A DNA stretch of 64,000 nt from Chamaea fasciata (taxonomy: Eukaryota > Chordata > Aves > Passeriformes > Sylviidae), in the NCBI GenBank assembly GCA_029207755.1, contig JARCOQ010000017.1:3484945-3548944 (forward strand), in the 5' to 3' direction. The notes below the pieces were generated by a model. That model saw nothing but the letters and a program-made list of their open reading frames with translations, was not told where the DNA came from and searched no databases. The stretch's first letter is position 1, and each line of letters starts with the position of its first letter. A program made the position numbers and the translations under genes. Positions 32,226 through 47,234 of the stretch are shown piece after piece.

Positions 32226-35200
32226 CTTACATATCCCATGTGGTGTTCTGTGGTGTTATTTACATCTCTGAGAACACTGAGTGCTCCAAAACTTTGTGTA
32301 CGACATCATTACCCTGTTCACATTCCTTTTCCCAGCACTCAGAGCTGAGAGGGGAACAGCTTGCAGCGAGTGCTTTGGGGCAGTTCTGCAGAACTTTGTG
32401 ATTCACTTCATTTGCTTCAGCAGCAGTCAGGGATGCTCGGTGTGAGTTTCTGTGCAAGCCACAGGGAGCTTCCAGGCCCTGACTTGGCTGGGACTGCCAC
32501 AGGAAGTGACTGGTCCCAGCTGATGTCACGGCAGTGACGGGGCTGGGAACAGAGAGACCAAGTCCCTGTCCTGGGGCTCCAGCATCAGCCTTTGGAGCAT
32601 TTCCTGGCTCCAGCAGCCTCAGTGGTGAGAAATCCCACCCAGCACCCCCTGGGCTGCTCTGCAGATCAAGTCAAGCTGGGCTGTGAGGGATTGTCCCTAT
32701 TGAGGGAGTCTCTGGAGAACTGGTGTTGGTTTTAGCTGGAGTTCCAGCACTGAGGGACGCCAAGAGTCTTTTTGATTAAAGACTTCTTGGAAAGCATAAT
32801 GCAGAAGGGAGAAGGAACATGTCTCGTTCTGATTGTGTGGCCCTATTTGATAGACAAAATGTAACTTTAAAAAACCCCACACTACCCCAGAACTTCATTA
32901 CTTCCTGGATTCGTTTCCCCCTTGCTGTTCTGGCTCCCTGGTCCCGCTTGAGTTTTTAAGAAACCTAAATCTGAGTGAGTTCTGCCTTTGGTCATTCTTA
33001 ACACTTGGTATAAAGCAGTACCTGGCACCAAAAACTGCCGTGGGAAATGTGTTGATGAAGTTATTTTTATTACAGACTCAGCATTGAAGCAAATAGCAAC
33101 GTGTTCTAATTTCAGTGCTCTGAGATCATCTTCAATCTCCATTTAGTGGAAGTATTCTTCAAGTTAATCAATTCTAATTTTGAAATGTAGTGTTTTGCCA
33201 GATTTTTACATAAAAAGTAGCCTGTGGCTTTGTGGCACGAGGCTCAATTCTGATGTTACTCACTGAATGACAACAGAGAAGTTTGATTTTGGTGGCTGAT
33301 TATCATATTCTTCAATTCTGCTGTGTCTCAAGGCACAGAACTCTGCTGGGTTTAATTTGGAAGGCACTTAATAGAAGCCATTTGTAAAACTAAGTACCTC
33401 ATATTAAAAAAATCTATTAAGAAAAACCTGAAAAGCAAATGAGATGTTTGGGAAATCAAAACCTGAAAACCAGCTGAAGTTTGCTAAAGGACAGTAAAAT
33501 AAATGAATTCAACACCTAATAATAAAGAAGTCTGACGCTTCCTCTGTATCGAAGATACGAAATAAAAATCAAGGCTCCTTTCAAATCTGTAATAAAACCC
33601 CTTGCTATTCCTCATGAACATTATTATTTCCTTCTGTTTTGATAAAAGGATAAAAGGTCTATTCTCCAGAGCACAAGCTTTGGACCTACACAGGACAGTG
33701 ATTTGTGAGCTGGATGTGCCAAATAAATGATTCTCTTCCCTCTGTGTTTCACAGAGCTTGCACTGGGATCATTCCCATTACGCTCACAATGTTTCTTAAC
33801 CCCTGATGAGTAGAATTTCAGTTCCTTTAGTTCACTCACGTGTTTCTGAGTGCTGGGCAATTTTAACTCCTTGCCCTGAAGAATCCTGGTGTGAGGCCAG
33901 GATTTTTCCCCCTTTAGAATCAATCTTCAAAAGGGGAGATCCCAAAACCGCCTTGCAAATAAGCAAATACACAGAAATTAATATCTGTGGTCATTACCAA
34001 AATAAAAAATAAGCCCATGTTGAGCAGCAGAGCTGGAATTTGTCGCTGCAGCTGCCACCCTGGGGTGAGCAGGTTCCAGAAGGCACCCTGACCATGTGTC
34101 ACTGACACAAAGCTCCCCGGGAGAGCCGCAGTTTTTTACAGGAAACGCTTCCAGGCACCAGAGCTTTGACCTCTGGGTGTAGGGCTGCACTTCAAGTGTG
34201 TTCTGGCACCACTTAAGCAACTTTAAACACAAACGCTCCCACGCTGGGCAGGGAGCACCTGCAGAGCTTTGCAAAACCCGCTGGGCCCTGGACCTTCAAA
34301 GGTCCTGGGGTGTCAAAGTAACTTGGGGAGCCCCAAACTCCAGGTTCCCAGATGTCCTCCCCCTCCTCAGCTGCCTCCTGAGCAAGCTCAGGAGCCAGAG
34401 CAGGGTCACAGAGCCACGGAGGTGCCTCTTTGTGGTGTTTTGTGGGTCTCGGAGCTTAAATTTCCGCAGCTGTGAGCCCAGTGCTTTTAAGAGGAGGTTG
34501 GCAACCAGGAGCTAATGCATCTCTTCAGGAGATCTCCTCAATTCCTCCCTGGGGCTGTGCTGCTCTTTCCAGGAAGGCCCAGTGGAAGCTGGCACAGGCA
34601 GCAGGTGAGTTGAGAAGAGTCTCTGCCGTGGTCCAGCCCATCCCTGCTCTTCACCTTGTGACAGAAACATCCTCGGGCAGCAGCTTGCTGTGAGATGCGT
34701 GGCAGACTTGGGAGGACAAGGCTGATCTGCTGGTTTGCTTCTTAAAGTGAAGTTGGACTCAGGGAAAAACCTGTCTGTGATGTGTTCAGCTTGTAAACCG
34801 TACCGCAGGAAAGGCCTTTTCTGGCTTTGTTGTGTTTTGCCTGGAGGAAATTTAGCCAGGAGTGTGTTTTGTCCCGTTTTGGCGCTGCCAAGTGCTGTCT
34901 GAATGGGGAACTGCCAACAGAGGCATCTGGTAAAACCAGACTTTTACCTGGTGCTCCAGAAAGATGGATTTGGGCAAAACAATATTTAGGAATTAACTTC
35001 TACTGGGCACTTCTGACCCCGGGGAGGTGCAGTAGAGATTTGGGTTCCTTTGGGTACGTTGGAATTCACCTGTAGCCTCTGGTTTGGAGCTGGGTGTGGA
35101 GAGATCAACACCCCGTGCTCTCCCCGGGAGCAGTGTGAGAGAGAGAGGCACAGAAATCCCTCCTCTTTGTAATGTGGACAAACTTTTGGACAAAGCAGCT

Positions 35201-36169
35201 TTTTGGAAAACAGTCTTTGGGCCATCAAGACAAGCACCTGTGCTCCAAGGTTGTTCCTGGTGAGTCAGAGCGTGTTTTGTTTTCTAGTTACCCATGCACG
35301 AAGCTCTTACTAACCACGTTTGCGGGAGCTGGAAAAGCATCCATACAGGCAAAGGGCCCCTTTGTCTTACACTGCACTGACCCTGAAGCTGCACAAAGGC
35401 ACACTGGGCAATTAAATTGATTTCTCCCCATTTGCATGTGTGAGGGTTGGGATTAGTACATCTCCCTCCTCCATCCTCATTGTGGTTTGCGTCTTGGAAA
35501 TTCTGTTGCCTTGGTATGTGATGTCTCCTGGGCTCTGGATGGGAAAGCAATAGTTTTCCAAAACTGCTGTGCAGGGATTTTTATTTTTCCCTCTCAAGTT
35601 TTCTTTCAAACACTTCTCTTGCACAAAACCCACAGAGAGAGTTCCAGGCAGCGTCCACCCATATGAAACCAGATCTTTTTTTTCCATAATCTTTTTATAG
35701 ATTTGATAATATTTAACTCGGCGTGTATTAAAAATGTATGGAGTACATAAAATTCATTATAAATGTCACCAAACGGGCCAATGGCTTTTTAATATCACTA
35801 CCACAAGACTGTATTTTAACCTATTTCCTGTCTGGATCCATTCCAGTGGCAATTCCAGGAGGGGAATATATTTAGTCTATATTTACTTAGTCTGTTTAAC
35901 TTTCAGTTAGTGTCTTTGGCTGATCCCGTGGCCGTGCTATTTTGGGATGATTTATACAATATTTACATTAAATTCTGCTAATATTTCCTTGCCTCTTGAA
36001 GTCGGATTACACTATTTACATCTCAAAGGCCCAAGTTGGAGGAATAAGCAGCTGTTCCAGGCACCAGAGAGAATTTAGTGCAGGGGAGGCTGCCAGCAGT
36101 GAGACCATGAGTCTGAAATACTTGTGGAGGAATTATTTAGGATTGGACCAGTCGTCCATGAAGGAAGGG
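32226..36169. other. Intergenic sequence, nothing recognised
   Basis: No exon-like frame with a recognisable family, no CpG island and no well-preserved repeat is seen on either strand. Confidence 0.6.
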
Positions 36170-36640
36170 GGAATCATGGAATGGTTTGGGTTGGAAGGGA
36201 CTTGAAAGGCTGTCTAGTTCCAAACCTCCTGCCACGGGCAGGGACAGCTTCCATTCTCCCAGGCTGCTCCCAGCCCTGTCCAACCCGGCCTTGGACACTC
36301 CCAGGGACGGGGCAGCCACAGCTGCCCTGGGAAACCACGTCCAGGGGTGATGTGGTTCCTTTCACGGGGAAGAATTCCTTCCCAAGATCTAATCAAATCT
36401 GCCCTTTTTCAGCTTGAAGCCATTTCCCCTTGTCCTGTCACTCTTGTCCCACGTCCCTCTGCAGCTCTCTCGGAGCCCCTTTAGGCGCTGCAGGGGGATC
36501 TTAGATCTCTCTGGAGCCTTTTCTTCTCCTGGCTGACAACCCCAGCTCTTTCAGCCCGTCTTCACAGGACAGGAGCTCCAGCCCCCTGAGCATCCTTGTG
36601 GCCTCCTCTGGACTTGCTCCAGTTGATCCATGCCTGTGGA
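36170..36640 (-). mobile_element. CR1 LINE 3' region, minus orientation
   Basis: On the + strand the copy opens with aatcatggaatggtttgggt and tggaagggact, the reverse complement of the CR1 3' end. It continues through standard CR1 words such as ggccttggacactcccaggg, gaagaattccttccc and tggcctcctctggacttgct. About 470 bp are present, so the copy is 5'-truncated as usual for CR1, with moderate divergence. CR1 is the dominant LINE of birds and other sauropsids, which supports the source of the window. Confidence 0.95.
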
Positions 36641-39600
36641 TCAGAGGGAATTCCCTTCATGTCTGCAGCGGTGGAGCGAAGCCCTCAGCTGAAGGGACTG
36701 AAGTGTCTCTCTCACTCTGATGTGGCAGCAGAAGCAGGACAATGGTCCTGAGCTGTGTGCTTGAGCCTTTTACAAATCTGAAAGAAACCTTCAAATCAGA
36801 GTTTGGATGCTGAGGTCATATCCCTCAATGCAAAAAAAAAAAAAGGAAAAGAAGTAAATTTTGCATTTATAACAAAAATTGGGACAAAATGGGTTCGGCA
36901 TCACTTAATTTAACTGCAAACACGCATCACAGTTGGAGGGGAAAACATTCCTCTCTGCATAAACGAAAATCTACCTTCAGGACTGACCTGTGCAGTAACG
37001 AAGCAGCAACTGGATGAGATCAAAGTGCACAGAGCCAACCACCCTCAACCCCAACAATACTTGGCAGAACAAATGATTCTTCTGCATTGAAGGCACAATG
37101 TAATTTAGTGGTCCAGGGAAAAAATCCAAACTGTGAAAATCTTTGACAGCTACTGTTATCTAGAGAGGAGAAAGAAACCAAATTAGCTGGCTTTTTGGTC
37201 TATAATTATTCTCAGAGGAATCTACAGATTTTTAAGTATAGGGGACGGTTCCAACAGACATTCTTAATGGCTTGAAACTCTGGAAGCAAATACTGCTTTG
37301 AAAGCCAGTGAAACTTTAGGATGAATAAATATTTTTTTTTCTTTTTACTCAATTTAGTTCTCATTTTCAAGTCCATGAATTGTCTACAGTTCATGAACAA
37401 AATGTTTCAAGTCTTATATCCTTGCTAATCCACTCTAACTTTGGACTGAAGGACGTTCATTGTACTTCAAAAATGTCTCGTTTGGAAAGTTACTCACTTC
37501 AATACTAAGAAAAACTTCATCAGTAGTAAGAAAAAACGTACCTGTGGATAAATGATCTGTCATCCAGAAGGATTTTGTTGGCCTTGGAACCACTAAAATG
37601 ACATTAAAAAAAAAAAAAAGAATAAAGGGCAGAGCCAAAGCGAGAATTGAAGCAGAAATTCCTGTGATTCAGAATGACCATGAAAAAGAAAGTCTGTCTT
37701 GGACACCACAAAGCAAAGCACAAGGCAGACAGATAAAACACCTCTGACTGCTCCGCTTCATTGTCATGAAATATCCTGAACCACGGAGGTGGGAGTTTAA
37801 AAAACAACAAAAAAAAAGAGAGTTCAAATGAATCATTTCTGTTTTCTAGGAACAAGGGACTGAGATTGCTGAAGAGCATTTTTAGCTCAGATGAATAAAT
37901 AAATCAGAGCAGGGTATGGGGTAATGGAACTTTTAACCACTGCGGGTGTGAGGTGGTAACAGAACATAACCACGGCTTTCCTAAAAGCTTTTGCTGGCTC
38001 AGCCACTGATAATCCCAGTCGGAGATACTTGGGCTGATTTATGGGCACTAAAAGGATTATGTGAGTGAACTCACCTGAACTGCACCCGTTCTGTGACCCC
38101 TCTGAATTACCAGGGTGGGCTCACACTTACCCATCGCTCAGGGCACCAAGCTGTTGCCACATTACTTTGTCAGAAGCTGATTTTTCCCTAAGAGGCCACA
38201 GAGCTGATGTACGGTGTGAAAATGAGCATCAGCCCCTGGGTGTGACACAAGGACAGACACACACACCCCACTGACACCAACCCCCTGCCAGGGCAGCAGC
38301 GCCCTTTGAGGACAACTGACACCAGCTTTTTAGCCCCCACAAGATTCATATCCTTAAAAATCGAAAAACTTTTAAGTGTTATTGCATTTAATTTTTTTTT
38401 TTCCACTCTGATCACATGCATATTGTGACAGTTAGGTCAGCTTTGAGGTTTTTATTGCCTGTTCAGAAACAGATCACTGGGCAGTGGTCATGATGAGAAC
38501 TTCATTTAATACCCTGCCTGCTCCTTCACTCCTGGACTGATGGGGAAGGGATGGGATCTGCCCCTGATGAATGATTCTTCAGGCTGAGAACAGAGAAGGG
38601 GGAGCAGGTGAGGGATCCACCCCTGGCATCTCAGCCTCGGCGCTGCCTTTGGCTCCCATCTTTTCTGCTGCTTCAGCTCCGCTCAATTCTTCAGCACTGT
38701 GGCACAAATGTGTGGGTTTGAACATCTCTGAGCCTATCAGAAGAGAAAAATTAATAGAAAATTGTCATTTTGGGCACAGGGAACAGAAGGTTCTTGCCCA
38801 GTGGCAAATATTTCACCTGTGCTTTCCTGTGTGCCCAGGTCCTCCTCTTCATCATCAGCCTCAAAGAGGGGAAACCACCAGTTCAAATCGCTAAAACAAT
38901 CTAAAAATCAGTGGAGTCCAGAGTTTTGTGGATGGTTTAGAAAGACAAAAACCAAGGGAGCTGTGCCTGTAAATGCTGTGTGTGCTGGTCTCAGTGCATG
39001 TTTAGATTTTTAGCAGCAGTTAACCATAGCATCATGGAACACAAGTTCGTGTTTTTATTCCCTTTATTAGTGTTTTTAATGTGATGTTCATATAGTCGAA
39101 GGCAGTTCTTGAGTTCTAAGTAGGAACATGTGGAAGAAAACGATTTTCCATGTACATTGAAGTGTGCCGGGCAACGGCAGTGTTTGGGAGGGACAGAGTG
39201 GAAAATCGTACATGTCTGGCTAAAATACACTCAGTCCCTTTGGGCGAGGGCAGCTCAAAGGTGCAGCTCCTGGAGGGCAGAGAGTTCCATTCCTGCGGGC
39301 CCTGGCTGCCTGTGGAGACACATCTCCATCCTGCCGGGCTGTTTCCACCTCCCCGTCATCCTCCCTGCTGGAAATGGCTCCTTGGCTTTTCCCTGCCCCG
39401 AGCCGTGGCTCAGCCAGGGCAGCCACCAGCTCCTTTTGCTGTCATTTTTCTGCACAGGGACACAAAGTGACGCTGCTGCTTCACCTGCATCTGGGACATG
39501 CTGCTCTTCCTCCAGGGGGCTTTTGGTTTGCTTCAAATTCTCACATTTCTTCTGTCTTATTTCGATTCGTTTCATCCAACTGGTTGAAAACAAAGTTAAG

Positions 39601-42600
39601 GCAATGACTACTCTAAATTAGGTTGTGCACTTTGTCTGAACTCAGTGTCTTACAAACACTGTCCTCGTGACATAAACCTGTAACTTCAGTGATATAGAAA
39701 TTACCAGAAAACTCTGATTTGATTTAGAAAGGACTTAAGAAATGAGAAATGCTAGTTTTTTTTTTACTCTAAACTTTTTTTTCAACTAGTCACATACTTT
39801 TATATCATTCTATTGTTGTTGTTTTTTTTTTTAATTTCCTGTCAGACCAGCCCTAATGAATAAATCCAGATTGCAAATCGGGAAATATTTTTCCTGAAGA
39901 CGTAAGGTTAAACCAAAGCCAAGGAGACACTGGCTGTAGCCCTGGTGTTTTAAACACCAGCCATTCGTTTGTTACGGGCTTCCACACTCACATACAACTT
40001 CATTTTCCATCTGGCTATTGCATTCTTTCTCCGAAGACTGGGTATCCCACCAACGTTCTTCTCCCTGAATCATCCTTCACAAGAAATTTCACAGCACTTC
40101 ATCACTTTTCCCATCTGTTTGAAATCCTTCCATGATAGCAAAATGGCACTCCCTTTGTCCCCAGCAGACTCTGCAGTGGGCAAGCCCACAAACCCAACCC
40201 AAGGCCCTTTCTGTACGAATATCAGCAGGGATGAGGATGGTTTTAACGTGTGTTGTTGGACATCACTTTGACATGCGAGATGTAAAGGCTGTGAGAGAAA
40301 GAGACTTTAATCTCTTTGGCCAGCAGGAATCGAGCATGTGCCTTTTAAAATTGTCCCCCTCCTAGAACACATGTAAGCTTGCAAGTCAGGAAATAATAGA
40401 GAGACAATTATTCATCCGAGTATTAATACTTCTTCTGATATTATTGTTTTTATTTTTGCGGAGCGCAGCTTACTTTGGAGCTGGCCAGCCTCTGGAAGCT
40501 CTCCATCCCCAGATCTGATATCCAAAACAGGAAGCGGATTTGACAGGCACATGCAACACTATAGGCAAACACAAAGCACCACCGTAAAGGGCTGGCTCCG
40601 GCCCAGCTTTGTATGTGATGTTGAAACATTTGGTGTTCTGCTTAAGGTTTCTGCCAGGAAACATCTGTGAGATTCTGCTGCAGATAACACAAACGGTTTG
40701 ATCAATCCTCGTTCACCTAGAGAGGCGCTGGGAAAGGCTTCGCTGCAAAGTGTGCCCAGTGTTGGGATAGCCTGGGTGACCTGAGGCTGGCAGGGCTCTC
40801 TGCATCCCCTTGCTGCAGGTCCTCTCACCATTTCCTTCATTCATCTCCTCTCCATGGGCTCTCACAAGTATCTAAACAGGATTTTTGTTTTAAAGAACCT
40901 TTCGCCCCCTGTGTATCCCATGCAGGGTAATGGATTATTTAGCCTATTGAGTGAAGCAGGAGTCACTGAAATGATTTCTGGCCAACTGGCAAATACATTG
41001 CAGCTCTCTTTAATAGAGAAGGCCAAACAAAAATAGAAGGATGAAAGTTAGTGCAAAAGAAAAACCCCAAAACCACTCAGTGCAAACCCTGCTCACACCG
41101 AAAGGCTTTTCTTCTCCTGGTGACCACCACAGCCTGAGACACAGCAGAGCTTGGTACAGCTTGGCCCTGCTGTGACATTGCTCCAGAAACCTGTCAGTGA
41201 TTAAAATAAGGCTCCTACCTCGAGGCAGGGTCAAACAGCCCTGCTGCTCCTGGGGCCCTCAGCATCAGCCTGGGGATCAGCAGGAGTTCAGGCTGCCACA
41301 GTGCTGTAAGTGGAACTGCAGCTCACAAAACCTTCCTTTTTTCTTTTCCCCAACAAAATTCAATAGAGAAGCAACAGTTTTTCCTCCCTCTGAAAATCTG
41401 TGCCAACGGACCCTCTTGGGGTCTGGTCTGGTTTTCCTGCTTCCCTGGTGCTGAGCCACGCAGGACCAAAAGAGCAGGGTGTATTTATTCCAAATGCCAC
41501 CAGGCTGCCATTGAAGCTGAGAACTGACAATGTGGCAGCACAGAAATATCTCCAGTATTTAACTAACGTTCCCTTAAGCAGCGGGCCAAGGATTTCCAAA
41601 AGAGGATGATGTGGTTTTGTCCCCTCCTGTAATAAGAAGAAAACAAATCTGTTGGGTGTGATGCTCTCAGCACAGTGACTTGACACCTTTTCTATAATTA
41701 TCCCCATGCAGGGCTGCAAACGCCCCTGTGTAGGTGACTTATCTCTCCTTAAACATTGTCACCTAGCAACTGAGGTCGAAAAGGCAGAGACTGGTGTCCT
41801 GAACAGCAGTTGCTGCTCCTGAACACATGTAACGTGTTCTCTTCTACCTTCCACGGCATCGCTTGTCTTTTTCAAATACTGGAAACACCAACCAGTGGAA
41901 GCTGAACAACAGGTGAAAACAAAGGAACGCTCTTGGCAGCAGGAACTTCTACAGGGAGCCAGGTATGGTCCTTGCAATACTCTGTGTCACTGCCAGATGG
42001 GCTGGAAGGTCTGTGAACCCTTTCCATCTCTGTTCCATGTGCTGTTCTGTGGCACCCAAAAGCCTGTTCCCATTCCAGCACCAGAGCAAAGCACGACTGA
42101 GGGGTTTGCAAGAGCACACGTGGAGTTCCCCAGCCAAGCTGGGTACCCGTGCCCACAGATCAAATGCTCGTGTTAGCACAGCTGACATTTAGTGAAACTG
42201 TCCTAAGGACATTTTGATAACGGGTTACAGCCTTGGTTTAGCACAATGTTTAACTGTGCTGCTAAAGAGAAAGTCAGAGCACCACACCAGGAGGAACTTG
42301 TGTTCTTTCCTTACTCTGCCCATTCCCTGTCACTTTTTGGAGAGATTCTTGTTTATCTTGTGTCTCTCAATCACAAGTTGCCTTAGCAACTGTCAGACTG
42401 TGAATGCACAGAGCAGCCGCCATTAAACCACATTTGCACTTTATTTTTCCCACAGAAATTGTAGAGGTACACAAGCAACACCTCTCCTGGTGTGGAATTG
42501 AGAGAGATTTAGAACATTACAAACTCCACGAGTCAAAAAGGCAGCATAGTTTGGAGAGGATGCCAATCCCAAAGGCCACGGCTTTTACAGGTGTAAATCA

Positions 42601-43257
42601 GGGAGTTCAGGCTGCAAAGGCTTTGAGGGCAGGAGTTGCTTTGTGTGGGCATTGCTCAGCACACTGTGAGCTCTGAGCACTATCAGAAAACGGAGGTGAA
42701 GTCTAATTGTTGCACTTTCCTTCAGTATCAGCAAATGGCTCTTTTCCCCAACAGTTAATTAAGTCAGCATAGGAAGCAGAAAGTTTCCCTTGGCTACACA
42801 AAACCATCCCCTCCGGATTCCACATCCCGCGCTGAAGTGCCGCGGACAAACCAAATGACAAGTGTTCCCAACACCAGTGTTCTCCTGTGCAGCCTCCAGC
42901 ACTGGCCACTCACTGCTCCAGGCTCTCCTAAAAAGCCAAATTCTTGAGCTATGATAAACTGGTAGGGCTGGAACAAGCTCCCAGGATTTAATAAGGAGAG
43001 TTGGACTTTGCATGTGGCCTGCCCTCAAAGGCTGACAGTGAACAAGCCAAACTGCCGGGATTTTGTGAGTGCCTTTGCCAAGTAATTCTGGTTTGTCCCT
43101 CACATCATTCCTCACATGTTCCAGGTTGAGGGAGAGTGCAATACAGCACAGAGTGAAAACACAGTTATACTTTTGTCTGAGAGGCTGGCTCACCTGAGCA
43201 GGGGATGAGAAAAGGTGGAATTCCTCCTCTCTTTGTGCCAAGAAGCACGCTGGGCAG

Positions 43258-43290
43258 TCACCAGCTTTGGTTTGAAGCCAAAGCTGGTGA
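43258..43290. repeat. Inverted repeat, 13-bp arms, 7-nt loop
   Basis: tcaccagctttgg (43258-43270) and its exact reverse complement (43278-43290) flank the spacer tttgaag. Confidence 0.9.
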
Positions 43291-46200
43291 GAACTGATTG
43301 TGTGATTGGAGGGAAGGATTCCTCTGGGGAGGAATTTAGCCCTGCAAAGAAACTTGGGACAAGCAGGATGTTCCCGTAAGCAGGAAGGAATGGGGAACTA
43401 CGCAAGGCATGAGCGCCTCTGGTCACGAGCCATCAGATGGGAAGATGAGAGAGGAAACAAAGCGCATTGTCTGGGGTGCTGGAGCTCTGAAATAGGAGCT
43501 GGCTTCAACTGAGAACGATGATGGCATTAAAAGAAATCCCACACTTGTTTGGCAATACTGTGGATATTGGGAAGGAGGTATTTTAATTCGAAGCCGTCTC
43601 TCCATCGTTCACAGGCTCTGCTGTGCCTCTGTGGGACAGCCTTGAGCATGAACTTGACTTCTCTGCTGCTCAGTTTTGATTGTGACTGGAAAATTTTATC
43701 TCCTCGTGAAAATTGTTGCAATCAGAGCATCCTAGACCCTTTCCCTGCAGTTTGAAGGCAAACTGGGAATGTGGATTGTTGGTGCATTTTGAAGGGGAGA
43801 TGCTCTGATAATAAGAGGTGAAAGGTTTGGAGGTGGCAAGAGGTTGACATGAATGCAAATGAAATCTATTAACTAGAAGCTTTGGGTAAACTTTGACTTT
43901 TAGATAACGAGAGAGGGATGGGTTTGTTTTTCAAAGTACAGAGAAGTACATTTTCCTGGCTTCTGCCCCAAATGTAAAACATCTTTTATTGAAATCAGAG
44001 TGGTTATGGCATAACCAATGAAAGTAAAATTGGGTTAATAACCTTCGATGAACAAAATCTCTATTTTAAATTAATCAATAGCACATGGAAAAACCCTGAA
44101 ACACTGATTTTGTTTCTTCAGACACAAAGCTGACCAAATGCCAGTTTAAAATAAAATAAAAGAAGAACTGGCCTGTTTTGTAAGTCAACAATTTTTTATT
44201 GCCAATTTATTCCCTCAAGGTGTGGGGCTGTAAAATTTGGATTGTGAATGGGACGGAGGAGCACAGATTTCAGCTACCTCTTCATTGCAGTATTGCCAGG
44301 CTAATAATGCAGTTACAGGGTGATGCTTTCAATGAGGGGAAAGCTGTGCCAAAAAAAGCAACACTCATAAATTAGGTCATATATTCATGTTGTCCAATTG
44401 TTTCATGTACCAAGTTTACTGAGTATTTTCTTAAAGGGTAAAGAATAACCAAGGTTCTATTGTACAGACTATTCTCCAAAACAAGTTTCCCAAAAATAAT
44501 AAACACAGGAAAGCAAGTTCGTATCAGTTATTAAAAGCTCAGCTAATAGAATTTAAAGTAATTTTTTTTTTTTTATAATAGAAGAGCGGAAAAAATTATC
44601 CTTCTTTTCCAAGAGAGTTTTCCATGCTAAATTGCTCTCATGTACAAGAACTGTAAGAATGCTACAGTTTCAGCAGGATAATGAAGTTATATATGATAGA
44701 CTACAATTCAAATCATGCATATTTTTTGAGTAAGGAGAAACCATTTATGAAAACAGAAATCCAGCTGGGGGTGAGGGTGAGGTGCAAGGAGTGTCCCTGT
44801 GCCAGCAGCAATTGTTCTCATTGCTCCAGAAAGAGAGAACAAGCTCACAGGGAGCTGTTCCTGTTTCCTTGCCCTTCAGTTCTCAGATGGAAAGCACAAA
44901 CTGTGTCCATCGATTGCTTTGCAGGTACATTTACTGTATACATTTCCAATCATCAAACCAAAGGCTGGGATTTGCTTTCCGTCCAATAATCCTCATTTTC
45001 TCTGAAATGGGAACTATTGATCCCTTATGTTTCACTTTAATCCAGACTCTTTATCGCTGAACAAGTACTTTGAAATGTGGCTGTAGGATCACTCTTTCTA
45101 AATTAGAGTTTCTCTGCATGGTTTCTTTCCTGATACAGATAACTAGTCAGAGCAGAAGTGTTCTTCACGTTGAAAACAAACAAAAATTAACCCGTGATTT
45201 TTTTTTAAGTTGCTGCTCAAAAGTCTAGTTCTCGAGTTTAAGATGAATGCACACAGTCTGCATGCAATGCATCCTTTAAATCTAGTAGGCCCAGTGAAGA
45301 CACTTCAAAGAACATTCTAAGTAGCAACCCAAGCATCACAGAGGCTTCCATGATCCACCTAAATTAACTCAACTGCTTTTGAGGAATGGCTACAGTGTTA
45401 AATATTCCAAATTTCCACCTATTCATCCTGTACCAACCCAACTCAGAGCAAACTAGGCTGGAGACAGGGACAGTAGAGGTACAGCAGCACAAGACTTCTG
45501 GTTTATATCCTTAGTAATACTCAGGGCAGGATTAACTAGCAAGGCAGAACACAATTAAGTTGATTTAGTAATATTGGTAATGTTGCCTTACTCAGCAAAT
45601 CCCTTTTCTGTCATATTAATTATTCACTGAAGCCATTTGCTACTTAAACAGTGAAAGCCGAAACACATCTGTGATTTTTCCTTTTAATCTTTGCCTAAGG
45701 ATTTTGTAGTGGATAATCCAGCAGAGAGTGTATGGTGGGTCTGTGATTTCTGTTGCCAAATGTATCTGTGAATGAACTTTGCAGCTCTGAAAACACAGAG
45801 CCCTTTAGGATTATTTGCCAAAAAAGCAATTACAAACTGTTTGGAGGCTGGTACTTGTGTGCAGTCTCCTTTTATGTTATTGTTAGCTTTAAAGGGAATT
45901 AATCAGAGGGTGAAGCAGAGCTCCCACCCAGAGCTCAGTCAGGATGCTGGAATATGTTTGCACCCCTCAGCACATGGAGGGAAACCTTCAGTTGAAGCAA
46001 TGCAGGTGGTCAGACCATGCCCTGGATCACACCGATTCCCAGGGCTTCCCCAGCCCTGGCTGCTCCCACACAGGAACGGGAATTAGTCCAGGGCCTGTGC
46101 TTTAATTACAGTCTGTGCAAAGGGAGTTTGTCTCTGTGCAGCGTCAGTGCTGCAGAGGAACGAGCCCTTCTGAAGTCCCCAGTGTGAGTAAGGCAGTTAA

Positions 46201-47234
46201 GGAGTGACACTCTGCAGGCTCCACACACTCATTTTCTATTCTCTACTGCTCTATTCCAGCTCCAGGTTATTGCTGCTCTCAGTGGATTTTAATTCAGTCC
46301 ATGTGAAGGCTGAGTGATGGTCAATTTTGCATTCTGCACTTAAAATCTTGTTGGAAAGACCTCAGACTGGCTGGTGCTGGCTGTAGGAAGAACTATTTCA
46401 TAATGGGAGCACAGGTCCTCAGCAAAATTTAATCAAGCTTATCAAAATTTCCTCTGCTGCCCAGCCAAAAACAGTCCTTGAGATACAGAAAAGCACATTT
46501 TTAAATGGAGGAGAAACCAAAGTATCGTGTATCATGTAAGCAAAGGTGTCTTTTCTGCCACATGGAACTGTTTCTTATCATGAAAAGACCTCATTGCCTT
46601 CATTGCTCCATTCTCTTGTGGGGTTTTTTTGGGTTTTTTTTTTCAGTAGTATTAACAGCAAGGGGAATCATGAATGCTTTGCACTTCCAGGAGGGCTTTA
46701 TAAATGAGAGGCTTCAAGGTGTTTTTCCCTTGACACTGCTGTTCCTTCACTTGAGCCTTTCCATTTGGTTCAGTGGAGGCTGCAGCTCTCCAGGCCAGCA
46801 CTGAAGGACCCTCCTGGTGAAGGGCAGCTGTCTGTCTGTCCTAGCAAACACAAGTCTTTTCCTCAGACACTCCAACCTGATGTGTTTTGGCTTGGTCCAG
46901 GCCAAGAGTTAATCCTCACTCTACAGAAAACGTTGGGAAGTTCAAAAACATGACAGTGAAGCAACAGCAAAACACGGCACGCGAGGAGGATGAGGAGGAA
47001 CATTTTATTCGCCCAGGGTTTTTTTTTTTTCTGTTGTTGCACCAGAAGAGGAAAGGTGATATATTCCTGATCACTCGCTTTTGTGCCTGCACCTGAGCAC
47101 GCAGCATTAGCAAGGAGGAAGAAAAGGCAGACCCCTGGATTGATGAGACAGCAGATGAGTGAAGGCATGGAACGAAATAACAGCCAAAACGGCGAGAAAG
47201 AAATGAAGAGCAGTGTCGTTCTTTTTTTAACTTT

